A stretch of DNA of 64,000 bases, from positions 186,001-250,000 of the forward strand of contig NZ_SRXV01000001.1 of assembly GCF_004793635.1 (NCBI RefSeq), written 5' to 3'. This DNA comes from Marinicauda pacifica (lineage in GTDB: Bacteria > Pseudomonadota > Alphaproteobacteria > Caulobacterales > Maricaulaceae). Below the pieces are notes generated by a model. It had not been told where the DNA came from and did not search any database. It saw only the letters and a program-made list of their open reading frames with translations. Position 1 is the first letter of the stretch. Each line of letters starts with the position of its first letter. Positions 46,406 through 57,129 of the stretch are shown here, piece by piece. The position numbers were made by a program, and so were the translations under genes.

Positions 46406-48222
46406 AAGGCGGCGAGGCGTTCCTCGCTTTCGCTGCGGCGGCGCGGCGGGGGTGCATTCAGCGCGGTTACCGGCAGCCCGTCCTCCGCCTCGGACATGAA
46501 GTCGCGCCAGATCGTCGCCGGCAGGGAGCCGCCGGTCACGTTGGCCATGGCAGTATCGTCGTCATTACCGACCCAGACCCCGGTTGCGAAGTCGGCGGTG
46601 TAGCCAACGAACCAGGCATCGCGGCTGTTCTGGCTCGTGCCGGTCTTGCCGGCCACCGGACGGGCGCCCAGTTGGGCGCGTGTGCCCGTCCCGTCGCGAA
46701 CCACCGCTTGCAGCATTGTCGACATCGCCCGCGCCGTGTCTTGCGACAGGGCCGTGGATCGTTCGGTCAGGTCGTGTTGATACAGCACGCTCCCGCGCGA
46801 GGTCCGCACGTCCTCGACCAGGTAGGGCGCACGGCGCACGCCATCGTTGGCGAAGACGAGAAACGCGCCGGTCAGCTCCTTCAGTGTGACCTCCTCGGCG
46901 CCGAGCGTGATGGAGGGATGCCCCGCGAGCGGTGTATCGATGCCCAGCCGTTCGGCCATGTCGACGATGGGGCCGGTGCCGATCGCGGCGCCCACCTGCA
47001 CGGCCACGGTGTTTATCGAGCGCTTCAGCGCGTCTGCGATGGTGACGCGCCCGCGATACCCGCCGCCGAAATTCTCCGGTGTCCAGCCGTCGATATCAAC
47101 CGGCGCGTCCTCGAATGCGGAGGAGGGCTCGTAGCCGGCCTCAAGAGCGGCCGCGAAGACGATGGGTTTGAAGGCTGATCCCGGTTGGCGCTCGGCCTGA
47201 ACCGCGCGGTTGAACTGGCTCTCGGTGTAATCGGTCCCGCCGACCAGCGCGCGGATCGCGCCTTCCGGTGTCATCGAGACGAGCGCGGCTTGCGATGCGG
47301 TGCGGTCGGCGCCGGCGCCGTTGATCGTTTCCATGATGGCTGCGTGAGCGGCGCGCTGCAGGTCGGCGTCGATGGTCGTGCGCACGATCAGGTCGGGCGC
47401 GAGCTCTTCCTCGCCGAGCAGGGCGGTCACCTCTGCGACCGCGGCATCGTAGGCATGTCCGAAAATGGCCGGATCGGCGACCAGCTCGGAGCCCGCGATG
47501 GGCTCGGCCGGGGTCGATACGGCCGTCAGATAGGTCATCTCGTCGATGAAGCCCTGTTCCAGCATGGCCTGAAGCACGTCCTGGGCCCGGGCCTGGGCTG
47601 CATCCAGATTGGCCGTCGGTGCCAGCCGGCTCGGCGCCTTGGGCAGCGCGGCCAGAAGCGCAGCCTGCTGCAGCGTCAGCTCGCTTGCCGGCTTGTCGAA
47701 ATAGCGCTGGCTGGCGGCTTCGATTCCGTAGGCCTGCTCGCCCAGATAGACCCGGTTTAAGTAGAGTTCGAGGATCTCCTGCTTGCTCAGCCGGCGTTCG
47801 AGCGCCAGCGCAAGGCGCATCTCCTGCACTTTGCGCCGCACGGTCCGGTCCGGGCTCAGGATCAGGTTCTTGATCAGCTGCATGGTCAGGGTCGAGCCGC
47901 CCTGTTCGATCTCCCCGGCGCGCAGGTTGACGGCCAGCGCGCGCAGGGTGCCCTGCTGGTCCACGCCGTCATGCTCGTAGAAGCGCTGGTCCTCGATGGC
48001 GATAAAGGCCTGGGGCACATGGTCGGGCAGCTCGTCCAGCGTCACCGCCTGGCCGTAGCGCGGTCCGCGCACCGTCAGCACGCGGCCCTGGCGGTCGAGA
48101 ATTGTGACTGCCGGTTCGCGGCGCACATCCCACAAGGCGGAGTTGGCCTCCGGCAGGTCGGGCAGGTCATGGAAGGCCCAGTGCCAGAACACGGCGAAGC
48201 TTATTAGCGCGACCACAAGCAC
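46348..48222 (-). CDS. Penicillin-binding protein 1A-type peptidoglycan synthase
   Basis: 624 residues from GTG 48222. Transglycosylase motifs: EDQRFYEHDGVD, GGSTLTMQLIKN, RKVQEMRLALALE. Transpeptidase motifs: SxxK in QPGSAFKP, SxN in KRSINTVAV, KTGTS in VAGKTGTSQNSRDAWFVGY. A single N-terminal membrane anchor. The GTG cuts the hydrophobic segment short; coding-like sequence (SRSVLLRAGLGTALG) continues in frame upstream to 48372 with no ATG, GTG or TTG, so the real start may use a rare codon. Polymerises and cross-links peptidoglycan. Confidence 0.9.
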   Translation of the reverse strand: MLVVALISFAVFWHWAFHDLPDLPEANSALWDVRREPAVTILDRQGRVLTVRGPRYGQAVTLDELPDHVPQAFIAIEDQRFYEHDGVDQQGTLRALAVNLRAGEIEQGGSTLTMQLIKNLILSPDRTVRRKVQEMRLALALERRLSKQEILELYLNRVYLGEQAYGIEAASQRYFDKPASELTLQQAALLAALPKAPSRLAPTANLDAAQARAQDVLQAMLEQGFIDEMTYLTAVSTPAEPIAGSELVADPAIFGHAYDAAVAEVTALLGEEELAPDLIVRTTIDADLQRAAHAAIMETINGAGADRTASQAALVSMTPEGAIRALVGGTDYTESQFNRAVQAERQPGSAFKPIVFAAALEAGYEPSSAFEDAPVDIDGWTPENFGGGYRGRVTIADALKRSINTVAVQVGAAIGTGPIVDMAERLGIDTPLAGHPSITLGAEEVTLKELTGAFLVFANDGVRRAPYLVEDVRTSRGSVLYQHDLTERSTALSQDTARAMSTMLQAVVRDGTGTRAQLGARPVAGKTGTSQNSRDAWFVGYTADFATGVWVGNDDDTAMANVTGGSLPATIWRDFMSEAEDGLPVTALNAPPPRRRSESEERLAAFYSELSSRFDALIEDPSGN

Positions 48223-48385
48223 ACCCAGTGCCGTGCCGAGGCCGGCGCGCAGGAGTACGCTCCGCGAGATGCCCCTTGCGGGTTCACGCCTGTCTTGATG
48301 ATCGCTAATGATCGTCCCCGTCTCTATCTGTGAAGGACCTGCAGGACCTTCTGAAAGAACAAGCGAACACGGCTAAATTCAGGCC

Positions 48386-48829
48386 ATGACCGATACCGCG
48401 CCCTTTTACGAAACCAAGACGCTTTCGCAAATGACGAAGGCGGAATGGGAATCGCTCTGCGACGGGTGCGGCAAGTGCTGCATTGTCCTGCTGCAGGATC
48501 CGCCCGAAGACGGCGGACGCATCTGGCGCACCGATGTAGGTTGCCGGCTGCTGGATCTCAAAGCCGTGCGATGCAGCGACTACGCCAATCGCCATACCCG
48601 GGTTCCTGGTTGTGTGAAGCTGACGCCGGAGAATGTGGGCACGCTTTCCTGGATGCCGCAGACCTGTGCGTACCGGCTCATTCACGAAGGCCGCCCTCTC
48701 TATGACTGGCATCCGCTGAAGACGGGCGATCCGGACTCCACCCGCAAGGCAGGTGCGGGCGTGCATGGCACGCTGGTCGGCGAGGACGAAGTCGACGACG
48801 AGGATCTGGACGACCACATCATCGAGTAG
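48386..48829 (+). CDS. YcgN family Cys-cluster protein
   Basis: 147 residues. The N-terminal Cys cluster [14 protein letters not shown] (about 22-35), then [17 protein letters not shown] and PGCVKLTP, with a further Cys in MPQTCAYRL, define the UPF0260/YcgN family, presumed to bind a metal or Fe-S cluster. WHPLKTGD is also conserved. Function unknown. Divergent from the PBP gene. Confidence 0.9.
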   Translation: MTDTAPFYETKTLSQMTKAEWESLCDGCGKCCIVLLQDPPEDGGRIWRTDVGCRLLDLKAVRCSDYANRHTRVPGCVKLTPENVGTLSWMPQTCAYRLIHEGRPLYDWHPLKTGDPDSTRKAGAGVHGTLVGEDEVDDEDLDDHIIE

Positions 48830-48850
48830 GCCTCCATCATCGAGCCAGCA

Positions 48851-48879
48851 AAAAGGGCGCCCCGGATGGAGCGCCCTTT
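48851..48879 (-). terminator. Terminator of the DUF885 gene (and YcgN gene)
   Basis: Stem AAAGGGCGC (48852-48860) pairs with GCGCCCTTT (48871-48879), ten-base loop. On the minus strand a TTTTT run follows the stem, suiting the leftward gene that ends at 48907; it can also serve the convergent ycgN-type gene. Confidence 0.8.
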
Positions 48880-48906
48880 CGCCAGTCAGAAGGGTGGTCG
48901 GCCGGC

Positions 48907-50772
48907 CTATTCGCCCGCTTCGACGCTGGCGATCCAGCTTTCCACCCGGGTGCGCAGGAGCGGCAGCGGAATCGTGCCTGCCGTCAGCACCGCATCATGG
49001 AAGCCGCCATAATCGAAATCGTCGCCGAGACGCTCCATGGCCTGCTCGCGCAGGTCTAGGATGGTCATCATGCCGATCTTGTAGGACAGCGCCTGACCCG
49101 GCCACACGATGTAGCGTTCGACTTCCGGCGTGATGTCGCCTTCGGTCATGGGCGTGTTTTCCATCATGTAGGCGATGGCTTCCTCACGCGTCCATCGCTG
49201 GTCGTGAAGCCCGGTATCCACCACCAGGCGCACCGCCCGGAACAGCTCGTAGGAGAGGCGGCCGAAGTCCATGTACGGATCTTCGAAGAAGCCCATATCC
49301 TTGCCGAGATGCTCGGCATAGAGCGCCCAGCCCTCGCCATAGGCCGAATACCAGGCGAGCTTCTGCAGCATCGGGACGTCTTCCAGTTCCATCGCCAGGG
49401 CGATCTGGAAGTGGTGACCCGGTGCGCCCTCGTGATAGGCGAGGCTCTCCATCAGGTAGTTCGGATTATCGGCCATGTTGGAGAGGTTGACGTAGTAATA
49501 GCCCGGACGCGAGCCATCCAGGGCTGGCTGGTTGTAGAAGGCGCCCGTAGCCGTGGCTTCGCGCCACTCCTCCACCGCACGCACTTCCAGGTCGGCTTCC
49601 GGCAGCGTGTCGAAATACTCCGGCGCCACTTCCATGACCTGGTCGATGATCTCGGTGGAGCGTTCCAGATAGGCCTGCTGGCCTTCGTCCGTATCGGGAT
49701 AGTAGAACTGCTCATCCGTGCGCAAAAATTCGAAGAACTCCTGAAGATCGCCCTCGAACCCGACCTGCTCCATGATGCCGCGCATCTCGTTCTGGATGCG
49801 TTCGACTTCGGAAAGGCCGATTTCGTGAACGTCCTGCGCCGTCAGGTCGTCGCGCGTGGTGAAGAAGGCGACCTGGGCTTCGTAATACTCCGCGCCGTTG
49901 GGGTTCTTCCAGATGCCCGCGCGTTCGTCGGCGTGTGTCTCCATCTCTTCCAGGGACGCGACGTAGCGCTGGAGAGCCGGCTGATAGCTGTCGAGGAGGA
50001 TCTCCTCGGCGCGCGCGATCATCGCCGCGCCGTCTTCCTCGCTCAGGTCCAGCGCTTCGACCTTGCCGCGGAAATCGGCGAGGATCGCGCTGTCGGTATC
50101 GGTATCGTCGAACGGAGCGCCCGACATCTGACGCTCGGCCGAGGCGGTCAGGCGCGGATAGGCGAAGAGCGGCAGGCGCACGCCGTTTTCGGCACGCTCT
50201 TCTGCTTCTTCGACCAGGTCGTCCACGATCTCGCCGAGGCCGGCGAGGCGGCTGAGATAGGCTTCGGCGTGTTCCTCGTTACGCACCTGATGGGCATTGA
50301 TCATGAAGGTGGTCAGGCCTGACACCGCATCACCCATCGGCGAGAACACGTACCCGCTCTCGCGCACCTGGTAGAGGCGGTCAGACATGGTCCCCTGATA
50401 GATCAGGAAGTCGTAGGACAGCTTGCCCGCCTCATCGAGCAGGTCGCGGTCGAAGTTCTCAATCAGCTCCGCCCGGTATTCCTGCCTGCGCGCATGTTCA
50501 GCTGCGGCCGCCTCGTCGCCACGCGGACCCCAGTCGTCATAATCTTCGTCAATGATGCCCAGCTGGGTCTTGCTTTCCGGCGAATATTGCAGCTCGGTCT
50601 GGAAGACCTCGTCCATCCAGGCATACAGGCGCTCGGTTTCGGTCTGCTCGCCAGCGGCGGGCGTCTCGGCCTCAGTCGCCTGCAGCGCGGTCGTGGTCAG
50701 CGCCATCGCCGCATGCGGCGCGGCAGCCAGAAGCGCGACGGAAGCCACGCCACCCATAAGATATTTCAGCAT
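48907..50772 (-). CDS. DUF885 family exported metallopeptidase
   Basis: 621 residues from ATG 50772 (GGGGA 7 nt upstream). Signal peptide with cleavage near AAMALT. The motif YHEGAPGHHFQIAL (HExxxGHH type), with the downstream GEGWALYAEHLGKDMG, is typical of DUF885, which is related to gluzincin carboxypeptidases. Other conserved parts: RPGYYYVNLSNMADNPNYL and YIVWPGQALSYKIG. Probably a periplasmic peptidase, which fits with the peptide import and oligopeptidase genes in this window (inference). Confidence 0.88.
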   Translation of the reverse strand: MLKYLMGGVASVALLAAAPHAAMALTTTALQATEAETPAAGEQTETERLYAWMDEVFQTELQYSPESKTQLGIIDEDYDDWGPRGDEAAAAEHARRQEYRAELIENFDRDLLDEAGKLSYDFLIYQGTMSDRLYQVRESGYVFSPMGDAVSGLTTFMINAHQVRNEEHAEAYLSRLAGLGEIVDDLVEEAEERAENGVRLPLFAYPRLTASAERQMSGAPFDDTDTDSAILADFRGKVEALDLSEEDGAAMIARAEEILLDSYQPALQRYVASLEEMETHADERAGIWKNPNGAEYYEAQVAFFTTRDDLTAQDVHEIGLSEVERIQNEMRGIMEQVGFEGDLQEFFEFLRTDEQFYYPDTDEGQQAYLERSTEIIDQVMEVAPEYFDTLPEADLEVRAVEEWREATATGAFYNQPALDGSRPGYYYVNLSNMADNPNYLMESLAYHEGAPGHHFQIALAMELEDVPMLQKLAWYSAYGEGWALYAEHLGKDMGFFEDPYMDFGRLSYELFRAVRLVVDTGLHDQRWTREEAIAYMMENTPMTEGDITPEVERYIVWPGQALSYKIGMMTILDLREQAMERLGDDFDYGGFHDAVLTAGTIPLPLLRTRVESWIASVEAGE

Positions 50773-50924
50773 ATTTATTCCCCGATTGTGATCGGCCCGG
50801 TTTGTCCGGCCCAGAGTCGCGCGTGATCCTAGAAGCCTCTGGCGCAACGCACGAATTAAATCATGGACAGGTCGCGAGGTTAAATCCCGATCGCGGGGCG
50901 CGCTTTCATCTTCCTTCAAGCTTC

Positions 50925-50943
50925 GTTAACCGGGATCGTTAAC
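50925..50943. promoter_or_regulatory. Paired GTTAAC sites upstream of fliQ (possible CtrA site)
   Basis: GTTAAC (50925-50930), seven bases, then GTTAAC (50938-50943). CtrA binds TTAA-N7-TTAA; here the TTAA cores are nine apart, so the match is imperfect, although the GTTAAC hexamers are seven apart. fliQR promoters are CtrA targets in Caulobacter (family knowledge). It lies 57 bp before the fliQ ATG. Confidence 0.45.
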
Positions 50944-50999
50944 GTTGGGGGCGGCAAAAATTGCCGGGTTGGCTCACGTGGAAAGAAGGCTGGACCGCT

Positions 51000-51263
51000 A
51001 TGAATGGTGCGGAAGTCATCGACATCGCTCGCGACGCGATCTGGACCATGCTGGCCATGGCCGCTCCGGTCATGATTGTCGGCCTGGTGGTCGGCGTCAT
51101 GATCGCCTTGCTGCAGGCGCTGACTCAGGTCCAGGAGATGACGCTCGTCTTCGTGCCGAAGATTATCGCCATCTTCATCGCGCTGCTGATCTTTCTGCCG
51201 CTCATGGGCGCGGTGATGTCGACATTCATGACAACGGTCGCCGACAGAATCATCACAGGCTAG
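51000..51263 (+). CDS. fliQ: Flagellar export protein FliQ
   Basis: 87 residues from ATG 51000 (MNGAEVIDIAR), the normal FliQ length. Two membrane helices (about 16-40 and 50-75) with APVMIVGLVVGVMIALLQALTQVQE, the conserved loop region. With FliP and FliR it forms the flagellar type III export gate. fliR begins 8 bp later. fliP is not adjacent here. Confidence 0.94.
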   Translation: MNGAEVIDIARDAIWTMLAMAAPVMIVGLVVGVMIALLQALTQVQEMTLVFVPKIIAIFIALLIFLPLMGAVMSTFMTTVADRIITG

Positions 51264-51270
51264 GCGGGTC

Positions 51271-52029
51271 ATGCTCGCCGCCATCGACCTTCAGACGACA
51301 CTCTTCGCCGCCGCGCTGATCTTCGCGCGGCTGGGCGCTGTCTTGATGCTGCTTCCCGGTTTTGGCGAGCCGGGCATCCCCCCGCGCATCCGTCTGGCCT
51401 TCGCGCTCGCCTTCGCCTTCGCGATCGGGCCGTCCATCGCGCCCAGCTTGCCGGAGATGCCAGCAGACCAGGCGACAGCCGCCGCGATGGTCGCGGTCGA
51501 AGCATTGATCGGTCTCATGATCGGCGCGGCGGCGCGGTTCTTCCTGGCCTCGGCGGCGGTGGCCGGTCAGGTGATCGGCTATCAGACCGGTCTGGCCATG
51601 GCTCAGGCTTTCGACCCGGCGGCCGGGCAGAGCGGGGCGCTTCCCGGCATTTTCCTGAACCTGACCTTCCTGGTTCTGATCTTCGCCACGAACCTGCATC
51701 ACCTCCTGCTGCAGGCGGCTGCATCCTCCTACCAGGTCATGCCGGCCGGACAGGTGCCGATGTTTGAGGACGCGGCGGAGTGGGCGCTGACGCTGTTCGT
51801 CGACGCGTTCACCATCGGCATTCAGATTTCCGCGCCGCTGATCGTTTTCGGTCTGATTTTCTATCTGGGGCTGGGCGTGCTGTCCCGATTGATGCCCCAG
51901 GCCCAGATTTTCTTCATCGCGATGCCGCTCAACATCCTGATCGGCTTTGCCATCCTGGCGATTTCGCTCGGTGCGATCGCAATTGTCTGGCTTGAGCGCT
52001 TCGAGCGCTTTGCCGTGACCTTCATGTGA
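51271..52029 (+). CDS. fliR: Flagellar export protein FliR
   Basis: 252 residues, six helices, typical FliR size. ARLGAVLMLLPGFGEPGIPPRIRLAFALA near the start is conserved (PGFGxxxxPxRxR). It forms the export gate with FliP and FliQ and contacts FlhB. flhB starts 8 bp downstream. Confidence 0.94.
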   Translation: MLAAIDLQTTLFAAALIFARLGAVLMLLPGFGEPGIPPRIRLAFALAFAFAIGPSIAPSLPEMPADQATAAAMVAVEALIGLMIGAAARFFLASAAVAGQVIGYQTGLAMAQAFDPAAGQSGALPGIFLNLTFLVLIFATNLHHLLLQAAASSYQVMPAGQVPMFEDAAEWALTLFVDAFTIGIQISAPLIVFGLIFYLGLGVLSRLMPQAQIFFIAMPLNILIGFAILAISLGAIAIVWLERFERFAVTFM

Positions 52030-52036
52030 GGCGGGC

Positions 52037-53122
52037 ATGTCCGAGGAAGACAAGTCAGAAAAGACAGAGCAGCCAACAGAGCGAAAACTCCGCCAGGCAC
52101 GCGAGAAGGGCGACGTTCCCAAATCGCAGGAGATTCCCGGCTGGTTCATTCTGGCGGCCGGGCTGGGGATTATCGCGGTTCTGAGCCCCGGCCTCTCGCG
52201 GGGCATGGCAAACTCTCTCAGCCTGTTTCTGGCCAACGCGCACGAGCTCAGCCTTGCGCCGGTCGAAGCGATTGATCTGGCGACAGCCACGGCGCTGCGC
52301 ATCGGTGCGGTCGTCGGCTTTGCCTTCATGGCGCTGATTGTCGCCGCTGTGCTGGGCAATACGGTGCAGCAGGGGCTGATGTTCACCCCCTCCAAGCTGG
52401 AACCCAAGCTATCCAAGCTGAATCCGGTCGAGGGCGTCAAGCGCATGTTCGGCCCGCAAGGCTGGGTCAATTTCTTCAAGGGTATCGGGAAGATGGGGCT
52501 GGTCTCCGTCGCGATCGCGGTCGTGCTTTGGCCCCGGCGCGGAGAACTCGCGGCCCTGCCCGGTATGGAACTGGTCGGCGTGCTCAGCCTTCTTCGGACC
52601 GACGCCATCCTTCTGATGCTCGCCGCTCTTGCCGTCTACAGCCTCATTGCGGCCGGCGATTTTTTCTTCCAGCGCCATGAATTCATGGAACGCAACAAGA
52701 TGAGCCGGAAGGAAATCCGCGACGAGATGAAGGATACCGAGGGCGATCCGATGGTGCGTGCAAAGCTGCGCCAGATTCGCCACGAACGCGCCCAGCGGCG
52801 TATGATGGCCAATGTGCCCAACGCGGCCGTCGTGATCACCAACCCGACCCACTATGCCGTGGCGCTGGAATATGAGCAGGGTCGCACGCCGGCGCCCATC
52901 TGCATCGCCAAGGGCGTGGATGATGTGGCCTTCAGGATTCGTGAAATCGCCGAGGCGCACGGCATCCCGATCGTCGAGGATCCTCCGCTCGCGCGTGCCC
53001 TGCATGCTACGGCGGAGCTGGATGGGGTGATCCCGGTCGATCATTATACGGCGGTCGCCAAGGTGATCGGTTACGTCATGTCGATTGCGAAAGGAGGCGG
53101 CCGCAAGCGAAAGGAGCGTTAA
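52037..53122 (+). CDS. flhB: Flagellar export switch protein FlhB
   Basis: 361 residues. The charged N-terminus EDKSEKTEQPTERKLRQAREKGDVPKSQEIP (about 4-34) is characteristic. Four helices follow, then the cytoplasmic domain with the self-cleaving NPTH (269-272, in VITNPTHYAVAL). Cleavage switches export from rod-hook to filament proteins. Ends in TTAACCTTAACC, repeats noted separately. Confidence 0.95.
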   Translation: MSEEDKSEKTEQPTERKLRQAREKGDVPKSQEIPGWFILAAGLGIIAVLSPGLSRGMANSLSLFLANAHELSLAPVEAIDLATATALRIGAVVGFAFMALIVAAVLGNTVQQGLMFTPSKLEPKLSKLNPVEGVKRMFGPQGWVNFFKGIGKMGLVSVAIAVVLWPRRGELAALPGMELVGVLSLLRTDAILLMLAALAVYSLIAAGDFFFQRHEFMERNKMSRKEIRDEMKDTEGDPMVRAKLRQIRHERAQRRMMANVPNAAVVITNPTHYAVALEYEQGRTPAPICIAKGVDDVAFRIREIAEAHGIPIVEDPPLARALHATAELDGVIPVDHYTAVAKVIGYVMSIAKGGGRKRKER

Positions 53123-53206
53123 CCTTAACCGGTCAGACTTCCAGACGAATCGGCGTGCGGTTGCTGTCTAGGCCGGGCGCACAGTTTCAGGATGCGAGTT
53201 AACCAT
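53119..53206. promoter_or_regulatory. TTAACC repeats upstream of cckA
   Basis: TTAACCTTAACC (53119-53130) spans the flhB stop, and TTAACCAT (53199-53206) runs into the cckA ATG. The TTAAC element is the core of CtrA binding sites, but neither copy has the exact TTAA-N7-TTAA spacing. A CckA-CtrA feedback here is plausible but unproven. Confidence 0.3.
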
Positions 53207-55769
53207 GACTGACGCCCCCTCGACCGACCGCAGCCAATCCAGCCGTGAGGCCGGGAGCCCCGGCGAGCAGCCCTTGCAGAGCCCGTCCGCCGACGCGCCT
53301 GCGCGCCGCTGGCTGGCGCCGGCTACACGAATCGTTTTCTGGGTGGCCGGCTTGGCCGCGCTTGGTGCAGCGTCGTTTGGTGCCTTTTCCGCGTCCGCCG
53401 CAGGCTGGCAGGGCTTTCTCCTTCTCTCCGGCGTCGCCTTTGTCGCCTTCCTCTTCCTTTATGCGCTGGTCGCCGGCGAGAGCGCCGCGCGCGTCTTGTC
53501 GGAAAAGGCACCGCAGGCTGCATCCGACGGGCTCGCCTCCCAGGCCTTCGAAGCGATGAGCGACCCGGTGCTCATCAGCGATGTGAAGGGGCGCCCGGTC
53601 TGGGCCAACACCGCATACCGCCAGCTTGCAAAGGATGCGGCCGGGCTGGGCGCGACACTCGGCCCGGCCTCTCCCGACCGGGTGTGGGCGGGGGCTGCGG
53701 GCGCGGCGATCTACCGGCTCACCCGCGCCGCACAGGCCCGCACACAGGCGCGCGAGACCCTGCCGCCTCTGCGCTCTGGCGTGCGCGCGGCCGTCTATCG
53801 CGCCGAGGTCAGTCCTTTGAAGAGCGGTGGTGCGGTCTGGCGGTTCGCCGAGGAGCATGCCGAAGCAGGTCCCGCCGGCGAGGAGGTTCCCGGCTGGGCC
53901 GAGCACGCGCCGGTCGGTCTGTTCCTGGCCGACGGTGAGGGCCGGGTTCTGGCCGCCAACGCGACGCTGCGCGACTGGCTCGGTGTGGATGCCGACCAGG
54001 CGCTGAAGATCAAGGACATGTTCCTCGGCGATACCGCGAAGAGCTTCGCCAGGTCGCGCGGCAGCGACACGCCGGTGCGCATCGATGTGCGTCTGAACGC
54101 CCGCGAGGGCGTCGAGGCGCCCGCCGTGCTGGCCCTGGATTGGGACGATGCGCGTCCGCCGCGCGCGCGTGCTGTGGTCTACGGGTTGTCGATCACCGGC
54201 GCACCGCCGGGCGTGGCCCAGGCGATGGCCGCCCACGGCGACACGGCCGGGCGCACGTTTGACGACATGTTTGCCAGCGCCCCCTTCGGCGTTGTGCGTC
54301 TGGACCAGGCGGATCCGGAAACCGGCCTCATCGAGGACGCCAATCCGGCCATGGTCCAGCTCTCCGCCGGGCGTGCGACGCCGGGCACGCGCTTTGCCGA
54401 GCTGTTCGACTGGACCGAGGACATGTCGGCGGAGAGTGTCTTCGCGACCGCCCTGGCCGGGCGCGGCGAACCGGCCGAGGCGCGTCTGATCACCGGGGAG
54501 GGCTCACGCGAGATCCATCTCTTCTTCGCGCCCTCGCGTGCCGGCAAGCGGGTAGGTTATCTGGTCGATATCACGGTACTCAAGGATCTCGAGCGCCAGT
54601 TCGCCCAGGCGGCCAAGATGCAGGCAGTCGGGCAGCTGGCCGGCGGCGTAGCGCACGACTTCAACAACATGCTGACCGCCATCCGCCTGAATACCGACGA
54701 GCTGCTGGGCCGCCACCCGGTCGGCGACCCGTCCTATCCCGAGCTTCAACAGATCAATTCCACCGTGGCGCGCGCGGCCGGCCTCGTGAAGAAACTGCTC
54801 GCCTTCTCGCGCAAGCAGACCTTCCGTGTGACCACGCTGGACGTCACCGACACGCTGTCGGACGTTTCGGTACTCCTGCGCCAGATTCTCGAGGAATCGG
54901 TGCGGCTCGAATTCAAGCATGGCCGCGACCTGCCCCTCATCCGCGCGGACAAGACCCAGCTTGAAAACGCCATCATGAATCTCGCCACGAATGCGCGCGA
55001 CGCGATGAAGTCGAAGGGTGGGGGCACGCTGACCATTTCGACCCAGACGGTCGACGCGGACGATGTGCGCCGGGCCGGTGCGCCCAACCCCAAGGACGGG
55101 CGCTGGGCCGCCATCCGTGTGGCCGACAGCGGAACCGGCATGGACGAGGAGACGCTGACCAAGATTTTCGAGCCCTTCTTCACCACCAAGCCGGCCGGGC
55201 AGGGCACCGGTCTGGGGCTGGCGACCGTCTACGGCATCGTGAAGCAGTCGGGCGGCTTCCTCTTTGCCAAGTCGCGCGTCGGCGAGGGGACCACGTTCAC
55301 GATCTACATGCCCGAGCACCAGCCCAGCGCTACGGAAACCGAAGAAATCGCGGCCGAGAAGGAAGCCAGGACGGTCGAGCGCAAGCCCGCCGATCTTGCC
55401 GGCCGCGGGCGCATCCTCTTTGTCGAGGACGAAGCGCCGGTGCGCACCATCGCGGCCAAGACGCTGGTCAAGCGCGGCTATGAAGTGGTCGAGGCCGAGG
55501 ATGGCGAGGAAGCACTGGAAATCCTGGAAGAGTCTCCGGGCAGCTTCGATCTCATCATCTCCGACGTGGTGATGCCGGGGCTCGACGGCCCTGGATTGCT
55601 GGAAAAGGGTCGGCCCTATCTTGGCAATGCCCGCATCGTGTTCATTTCCGGCTACGCGGAAGAAGAGTTCTCTCACACCCTGTCGAAGGAACTCGACGTG
55701 TCCTTCCTGCCCAAGCCCTTCACGCTGCCGCAGCTGGCCGAACGGGTTAAGGAGCTTATCGGCGGCTGA
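53205..55769 (+). CDS. cckA: Hybrid histidine kinase CckA
   Basis: 854 residues. Two membrane helices (about 42-62 and 66-90), then PAS domains (about 115-225 and 355-465). HisKA has H484 in [15 protein letters not shown], with the CckA-typical [16 protein letters not shown] after it. The ATPase domain contains [11 protein letters not shown] and [18 protein letters not shown]. The receiver (734-854) has Asp787 in IISDVVMPG. CckA phosphorylates ChpT and thereby CtrA and CpdR. In Caulobacter the length is 691, so the PAS region is longer here. Confidence 0.93.
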   Translation: MTDAPSTDRSQSSREAGSPGEQPLQSPSADAPARRWLAPATRIVFWVAGLAALGAASFGAFSASAAGWQGFLLLSGVAFVAFLFLYALVAGESAARVLSEKAPQAASDGLASQAFEAMSDPVLISDVKGRPVWANTAYRQLAKDAAGLGATLGPASPDRVWAGAAGAAIYRLTRAAQARTQARETLPPLRSGVRAAVYRAEVSPLKSGGAVWRFAEEHAEAGPAGEEVPGWAEHAPVGLFLADGEGRVLAANATLRDWLGVDADQALKIKDMFLGDTAKSFARSRGSDTPVRIDVRLNAREGVEAPAVLALDWDDARPPRARAVVYGLSITGAPPGVAQAMAAHGDTAGRTFDDMFASAPFGVVRLDQADPETGLIEDANPAMVQLSAGRATPGTRFAELFDWTEDMSAESVFATALAGRGEPAEARLITGEGSREIHLFFAPSRAGKRVGYLVDITVLKDLERQFAQAAKMQAVGQLAGGVAHDFNNMLTAIRLNTDELLGRHPVGDPSYPELQQINSTVARAAGLVKKLLAFSRKQTFRVTTLDVTDTLSDVSVLLRQILEESVRLEFKHGRDLPLIRADKTQLENAIMNLATNARDAMKSKGGGTLTISTQTVDADDVRRAGAPNPKDGRWAAIRVADSGTGMDEETLTKIFEPFFTTKPAGQGTGLGLATVYGIVKQSGGFLFAKSRVGEGTTFTIYMPEHQPSATETEEIAAEKEARTVERKPADLAGRGRILFVEDEAPVRTIAAKTLVKRGYEVVEAEDGEEALEILEESPGSFDLIISDVVMPGLDGPGLLEKGRPYLGNARIVFISGYAEEEFSHTLSKELDVSFLPKPFTLPQLAERVKELIGG

Positions 55770-55810
55770 GCCCCTGACCTCGGTCAGGCCTGCCGCCGCG
55801 CCGGTTTAAT

Positions 55811-55825
55811 GTTCTTGTTGCGTTC
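55811..55825. promoter_or_regulatory. SOS box (LexA site) upstream of recA
   Basis: GTTC (55811-55814), seven bases (TTGTTGC), GTTC (55822-55825): the alphaproteobacterial LexA consensus GTTC-N7-GTTC. A GAAC follows three bases after the second GTTC. It lies 71 bp before the recA start, as expected of a repressor site over the promoter. Confidence 0.85.
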
Positions 55826-55895
55826 GCAGAACGAAACGCGTACATATCCCTTGGTTGCCCGACTCAGGGCGGCGTGAGAAAAGGGAGTGTACGCC

Positions 55896-56984
<1,089 letters not shown>

Positions 56985-57027
56985 AGGGAGTTTGCCCCGG
57001 TCCGGGGTGTAAGCCTGAAATGATTGC

Positions 57028-57058
57028 AACGGGCGCTTGGCTTTGCCGGGCGCCCGTT
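57028..57058 (+). terminator. Possible recA terminator hairpin
   Basis: AACGGGCGC (57028-57036) pairs exactly with GCGCCCGTT (57050-57058) around a 13-nt loop. No T-run follows beyond TTCG, so the evidence as an intrinsic terminator is moderate. It sits 43 bp after the recA stop and before the alaS start. Confidence 0.5.
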
Positions 57059-57129
57059 CGTATATGGGGGATGCTCGCCCGGCTGCGTCTTGCCGCCGGC
57101 ACGAATTCACACCGGCCTCGGAGCCTGTC

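Noticed and set aside
54504..55676. 390-residue minus-strand frame
   Set aside because: Antisense to the kinase and receiver domains of CckA.
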